NCBI GenBank assembly: GCA_035447925.1
Contig: DAOTHY010000098.1
Location: 1 to 6,900, forward strand
From: JASUTC01 sp035447925
GTDB lineage: Bacteria; Thermotogota; Thermotogae; MWEM01
Length of the DNA: 6,900 bases
Direction of reading: 5' to 3'
Shown here: in pieces, positions 5,438 through 6,900 of the stretch
How positions within the stretch are numbered: the first letter of the stretch is position 1
How the letters are laid out: each line of letters starts with the position of its first letter
Translations under genes and position numbers: made by a program
The notes under the pieces: model-generated
Database searches by the model: none
Told to the model about the DNA's origin: nothing
Seen by the model: the letters and a program-made list of their open reading frames with translations, nothing else

Positions 5438-5848
5438 TTAAAAAATCTTCTTCAGAAAGGCAATAATTTGCTTTGAAAACTCAATAAAATCTTTGAGTTC
5501 ATTTTCGATGATGGTTTTTAAAATGTCCAGGTTGATAGCTTGGTATTCATGGATGGCAATGTTTCTAAAACCAACGATTGCTGACATTTTTTTGTAAGTG
5601 TTTTGATCAATGACTTGATTCTTGAATAATAACTCAAATGCTTCTCTGCTGTTTTTTGGAATGCCCATTTTCTTTTGTGCGCACAGGTACATTGCGAGAT
5701 CGATTGCCTGTTGACAGGCTCTTTGAAGGTTTAATACAATAGCATCCTGGTATAAATAATCATGAAGGCTTCCCTTTTTGTATAGATCATTTATTCGATT
5801 GACACACCTTTCAATGGATTCGATTTTGTTTAAAATAACGGTATTCAA
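5438..5848 (-). CDS. hepT: HepT-like HEPN-domain RNase toxin (DUF86 family)
   Basis: This all-helical 136-residue protein ends with the HEPN motif RX4HXY: GFRNIAIHEYQ, with R95, H100 and Y102. In the known MntA-HepT systems the Arg and His form the RNase site, and the Tyr is the residue AMPylated by MntA to switch the toxin off. The helix LNLQRACQQAIDLAMYL (39-55) is the characteristic core helix. The start is a TTG at 5848 that overlaps the mntA stop as TTGA; GGGGAGGG just upstream is a very strong ribosome binding site and supports this rare start. The coupling suggests translation of the toxin depends on the antitoxin. The length is typical and all key residues are present, so the toxin is predicted to be functional. 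The substrate RNA is unknown. Confidence 0.85.
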   Translation of the reverse strand: MNTVILNKIESIERCVNRINDLYKKGSLHDYLYQDAIVLNLQRACQQAIDLAMYLCAQKKMGIPKNSREAFELLFKNQVIDQNTYKKMSAIVGFRNIAIHEYQAINLDILKTIIENELKDFIEFSKQIIAFLKKIF

Positions 5849-6246
5849 AAGACCCTCCCCGTTTTGTAGATATTTTCAAGAACAATAGCTCTGTCCTCTT
5901 CAAGTGTCAGGTATTCCGACAGAATCTTCATTTCATATTGGTCTTTGAAGATTTGATCCTTGGTATAAATGAGTTTCCCGTTCGCAATTATTTCAGTGGC
6001 AAAGTCCGGATTGGCCGTTTTGATATTGACCAGGTCAAGGTCTCTTTTGAGGATGATCTCGATTTCGGGTTTTATGTCAAAGAGTGCTGTTTTGAAATCC
6101 TTTTCATTGCAGTGAATGGCGCAGTCTATGTCGCTATCTTCGTTAAAAGCTTCTGACAAAACAGAGCCGTAGAGATAGATCATTTTGACGGACTGTAATT
6201 TTAGGATTTGATTTTTGATGACTTGTTCGATTTGTTTGAGCGCCAT
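5845..6246 (-). CDS. mntA: MntA-like minimal nucleotidyltransferase antitoxin
   Basis: The 133-residue protein is a minimal nucleotidyltransferase of DNA-polymerase-beta fold. The active site is complete: YLYGS (24-28), then EDSDID with D39 and D41, and the third acidic position in RDLDLVNI (D69/D71, most likely D71). In characterised pairs it adds AMP units to a tyrosine of HepT next to the RX4H motif, which silences the RNase. ATG 6246 has AAAGGAG seven bases upstream. The gene is first in a two-gene operon and overlaps hepT by four bases. The segment from the GS motif to the acidic triad carries a longer, less basic loop (VLSEAFNE) than the usual GSxARG, so specificity may differ. The likely promoter is at 6426-6434, giving a leader of about 170 bases. 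Confidence 0.85.
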   Translation of the reverse strand: MALKQIEQVIKNQILKLQSVKMIYLYGSVLSEAFNEDSDIDCAIHCNEKDFKTALFDIKPEIEIILKRDLDLVNIKTANPDFATEIIANGKLIYTKDQIFKDQYEMKILSEYLTLEEDRAIVLENIYKTGRVF

Positions 6247-6262
6247 CTCTTGTCTCCTTTAG

Positions 6263-6403
6263 TTATAAAAAAAATTGGCGGATTTCAGTTGGTGTGAAGC
6301 CTCTTAAAGTCCATTTTCTTGAGTTGTTGGAAATATCTTTTTTTGCCATATCTTTCATTAATTCTTTGATCGAGTTATTGAGTATGTCCCTTTGTTTTTG
6401 AAT
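6263..6403 (-). pseudogene. Possible C-terminal remnant of an unidentified gene just upstream of mntA
   Basis: An open frame bounded by a TGA at 6404-6406 and a TAA at 6263-6265 encodes about 46 residues. It includes ILNNSIKELMKDMAKKD, then NNSRKWTLRGFTPTEI. The second block reads like a conserved protein motif (N-N-x-R-x-W-x-x-x-G-x-T-P-x-E) that I cannot assign with confidence. The only ATG region (6358, MKDMAKK) would give 31 residues and has no good ribosome binding site. It lies 17 bases before the mntA start and downstream of the promoter at 6426. Either it is the tail of a lost gene that once preceded mntA, or chance open sequence. Confidence 0.3.
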
Positions 6404-6425
6404 TCAAGTGTATCCTTCCTTTTTA

Positions 6426-6434
6426 ATTATAACA
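6426..6434 (-). promoter_or_regulatory. Extended -10 promoter for mntA-hepT
   Basis: Minus strand TGTTATAAT, the same nonamer as at 5359-5367, lies 180 bases upstream of the mntA ATG. The -35 region is poor. The leader it would produce covers the possible gene remnant at 6263-6403. Confidence 0.5.
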
Positions 6435-6443
6435 TTAGGTAAT

Positions 6444-6465
6444 AAAAAAAGCAGCGAGAGAGCTG
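6444..6465 (-). terminator. Weak intrinsic terminator-like hairpin
   Basis: On the minus strand CAGC and GCTG form a four-base stem around TCTCTC and are followed within one base by seven T residues. The stem is short. It would isolate the mntA promoter from transcription entering from the right, but no minus-strand gene is visible there. Confidence 0.25.
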
Positions 6466-6563
6466 AGACAAGATGCTTGATCTATGCTTGCTTAACCTTA
6501 GATCATTTGCCCTGTTACGGTGATCTTTCTTAGACGAATTATTAACTGGGTATACAGGTTTGA
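6466..6563. other. Non-coding stretch with one inverted repeat
   Basis: This is part of the gap 6247-6641. The only structure noted is AGATCA (6500-6505) and TGATCT (6521-6526), perfect complements around a 15-base loop, and a repeated ATGCTTG at 6473-6490. No coding frame or recognisable RNA gene is seen. It may be the upstream control region of the plus-strand promoter at 6564. Confidence 0.3.
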
Positions 6564-6572
6564 TGGTATAAT
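6564..6572 (+). promoter_or_regulatory. Extended -10 promoter leading into breakpoint repeat copy C
   Basis: TGGTATAAT is the same nonamer as at 929-937, before the truncated AAA-ATPase gene. It lies 69 bases before the ATG at 6642, giving a leader of about 60 bases. Within that leader CACCCTATT (6585-6593) can pair, with one mismatch, with AACAGGGTG (6628-6636), which contains the ribosome binding site. Confidence 0.5.
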
Positions 6573-6641
6573 AATGGATATTACCACCCTATTGTCGATA
6601 TCAGGAATAATAACAAGAAAGACTGAGAACAGGGTGACACA

Positions 6642-6695
6642 ATGAATGAAACTCAGTTAATTCCAAAGGGACTGACCCCGTGGTTAAAATCTTGA
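6642..6695 (+). pseudogene. Start of a plus-strand gene cut after six codons by repeat copy C
   Basis: ATG 6642 has AGGGTG five bases upstream and a promoter at 6564, so it looks like a real gene start. Only MNETQL precedes the repeat; the frame then reads IPKGLTPW and stops at 6693-6695, giving 17 residues. The original gene cannot be identified. This copy of the repeat is read in a different frame from copies A and B. A functional leader peptide is conceivable but unsupported. Confidence 0.4.
6659..6683 (+). repeat. Breakpoint repeat, copy C
   Basis: Identical to copy A over the whole core (6663-6679), the following GTGG and the next two bases, and preceded by AATT as in copy B. It separates a well-initiated gene start on its left from a fragment of the HicB-like gene on its right, beginning four bases after the repeat. 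Confidence 0.85.
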
Positions 6696-6726
6696 AATTC
6701 AAGATAACACCACAATCCAAAAAAGG
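6687..6726 (+). pseudogene. Internal fragment of a HicB-like antitoxin gene
   Basis: This 40-base stretch matches 1405-1444 of the HicB-like gene at 36 positions, the first 22 of them without a mismatch. It encodes the ILKFKITPQ strand of that protein (residues 44-52 there). Similarity ends at the ribosome binding site of the next gene. It has no start codon of its own and is not in frame with the preceding short peptide, so it is a remnant of a diverged second copy and not a duplicate of the present gene at full identity. Confidence 0.7.
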
Positions 6727-6734
6727 AGATGACA

Positions 6735-6900
6735 ATGGAAGAAAATGAAGAACTAAAAATTAGTTATAAAAATTATGACATGGTCATCAAAGATGCCTTA
6801 ACACTGTTTGAAAACAAGACTTTAGACTTTCTGGGATTGGATCTTCCAAAAATAATCAGTGTAGAAGATAGCGAACTGTACAAAATAGAAACCAAAAACA
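6735..6900 (+). CDS. Probable Rpn-type PD-(D/E)XK family protein (partial, runs off right edge)
   Basis: ATG 6735 has AAAAGGAG six bases upstream and opens 55 codons to the window edge. The sequence has MEENEELKISYKNYDMVIKD, then LFENKTLDFLGLDLPKI (24-40) and SELYKIETKN at the end. The YDMVIKDALTLF...LDFLG opening, followed by E-x-E-type residues, resembles the N-terminus of Rpn-type putative transposase/recombination-promoting nucleases, which carry their catalytic PD-(D/E)XK residues further on, outside the window. The assignment is therefore tentative. Its ribosome binding site arises where the HicB-like fragment ends. No promoter of its own is seen, so it may depend on the promoter at 6564 and read through copy C. 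Confidence 0.5.
   Translation, partial: MEENEELKISYKNYDMVIKDALTLFENKTLDFLGLDLPKIISVEDSELYKIETKN

Noticed and set aside
1141..6683. CRISPR array or integron attC array
   Set aside because: Only three copies, spaced by about 900 and 4600 bases, with no regular spacers, integrase or cas genes.

Overview
The window looks like accessory DNA from a low-GC Bacillota-type (clostridial-like) bacterium. This is inferred from AT-rich coding, strong Shine-Dalgarno sites of the AAAGAGGTG / AAAGGAG type, and candidate extended -10 promoters (TGnTATAAT). No ribosomal or housekeeping gene is present to fix the taxonomy.

Layout. 1-536 (minus): 5' part of a gene for a winged-helix regulator fused to a sugar-nucleotide-type Rossmann domain; it runs off the left edge. 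537-962: no gene, but a G-rich degenerate tandem repeat, a perfect 17-bp palindrome, a solitary IS3-like terminus and a plus-strand promoter. 963-2170 (plus): a debris island with the start of an AAA-ATPase-like gene cut off at its P-loop, an apparently intact HicB-like/HicA-like toxin-antitoxin pair, the start of a nucleotidyltransferase gene cut off in its active site, and a second G-rich tandem repeat. 2181-3875 (minus): an ATPase with a C-terminal PD-(D/E)XK nuclease-like domain. 4059-5252 (minus): a GT4 glycosyltransferase whose stop codon lies inside a palindromic element. 5438-6246 (minus): an overlapping MntA-HepT (nucleotidyltransferase/HEPN) toxin-antitoxin pair. 6247-6641: leader, promoters and a possible gene remnant. 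6642-6900 (plus): a six-codon gene start, a third copy of the repeat, a fragment of the HicB-like gene, and the start of a probable Rpn-type PD-(D/E)XK protein that runs off the right edge.

The most unusual feature is a short repeat (core CCAAAGGGACTGACCCC, ending in TGG) present three times in the same orientation. Each copy lies exactly where a recognisable or well-initiated plus-strand gene stops. Copies A and B are read in the same frame, adding the peptide NSKGTDP to the broken genes. Copy C is followed within four bases by a 40-bp diverged copy of the interior of the HicB-like gene at 1278. The repeat therefore looks like a recombination or insertion breakpoint that assembles and truncates accessory genes. 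The larger minus-strand genes appear undamaged, while every broken gene with a clear family match is on the plus strand.

Functionally the window combines two toxin-antitoxin systems, an ATPase-nuclease of the type common in mobile and defence islands, and two genes (regulator and glycosyltransferase) that fit a cell-surface polysaccharide locus. Family names come from motif recognition only; no database search was possible.
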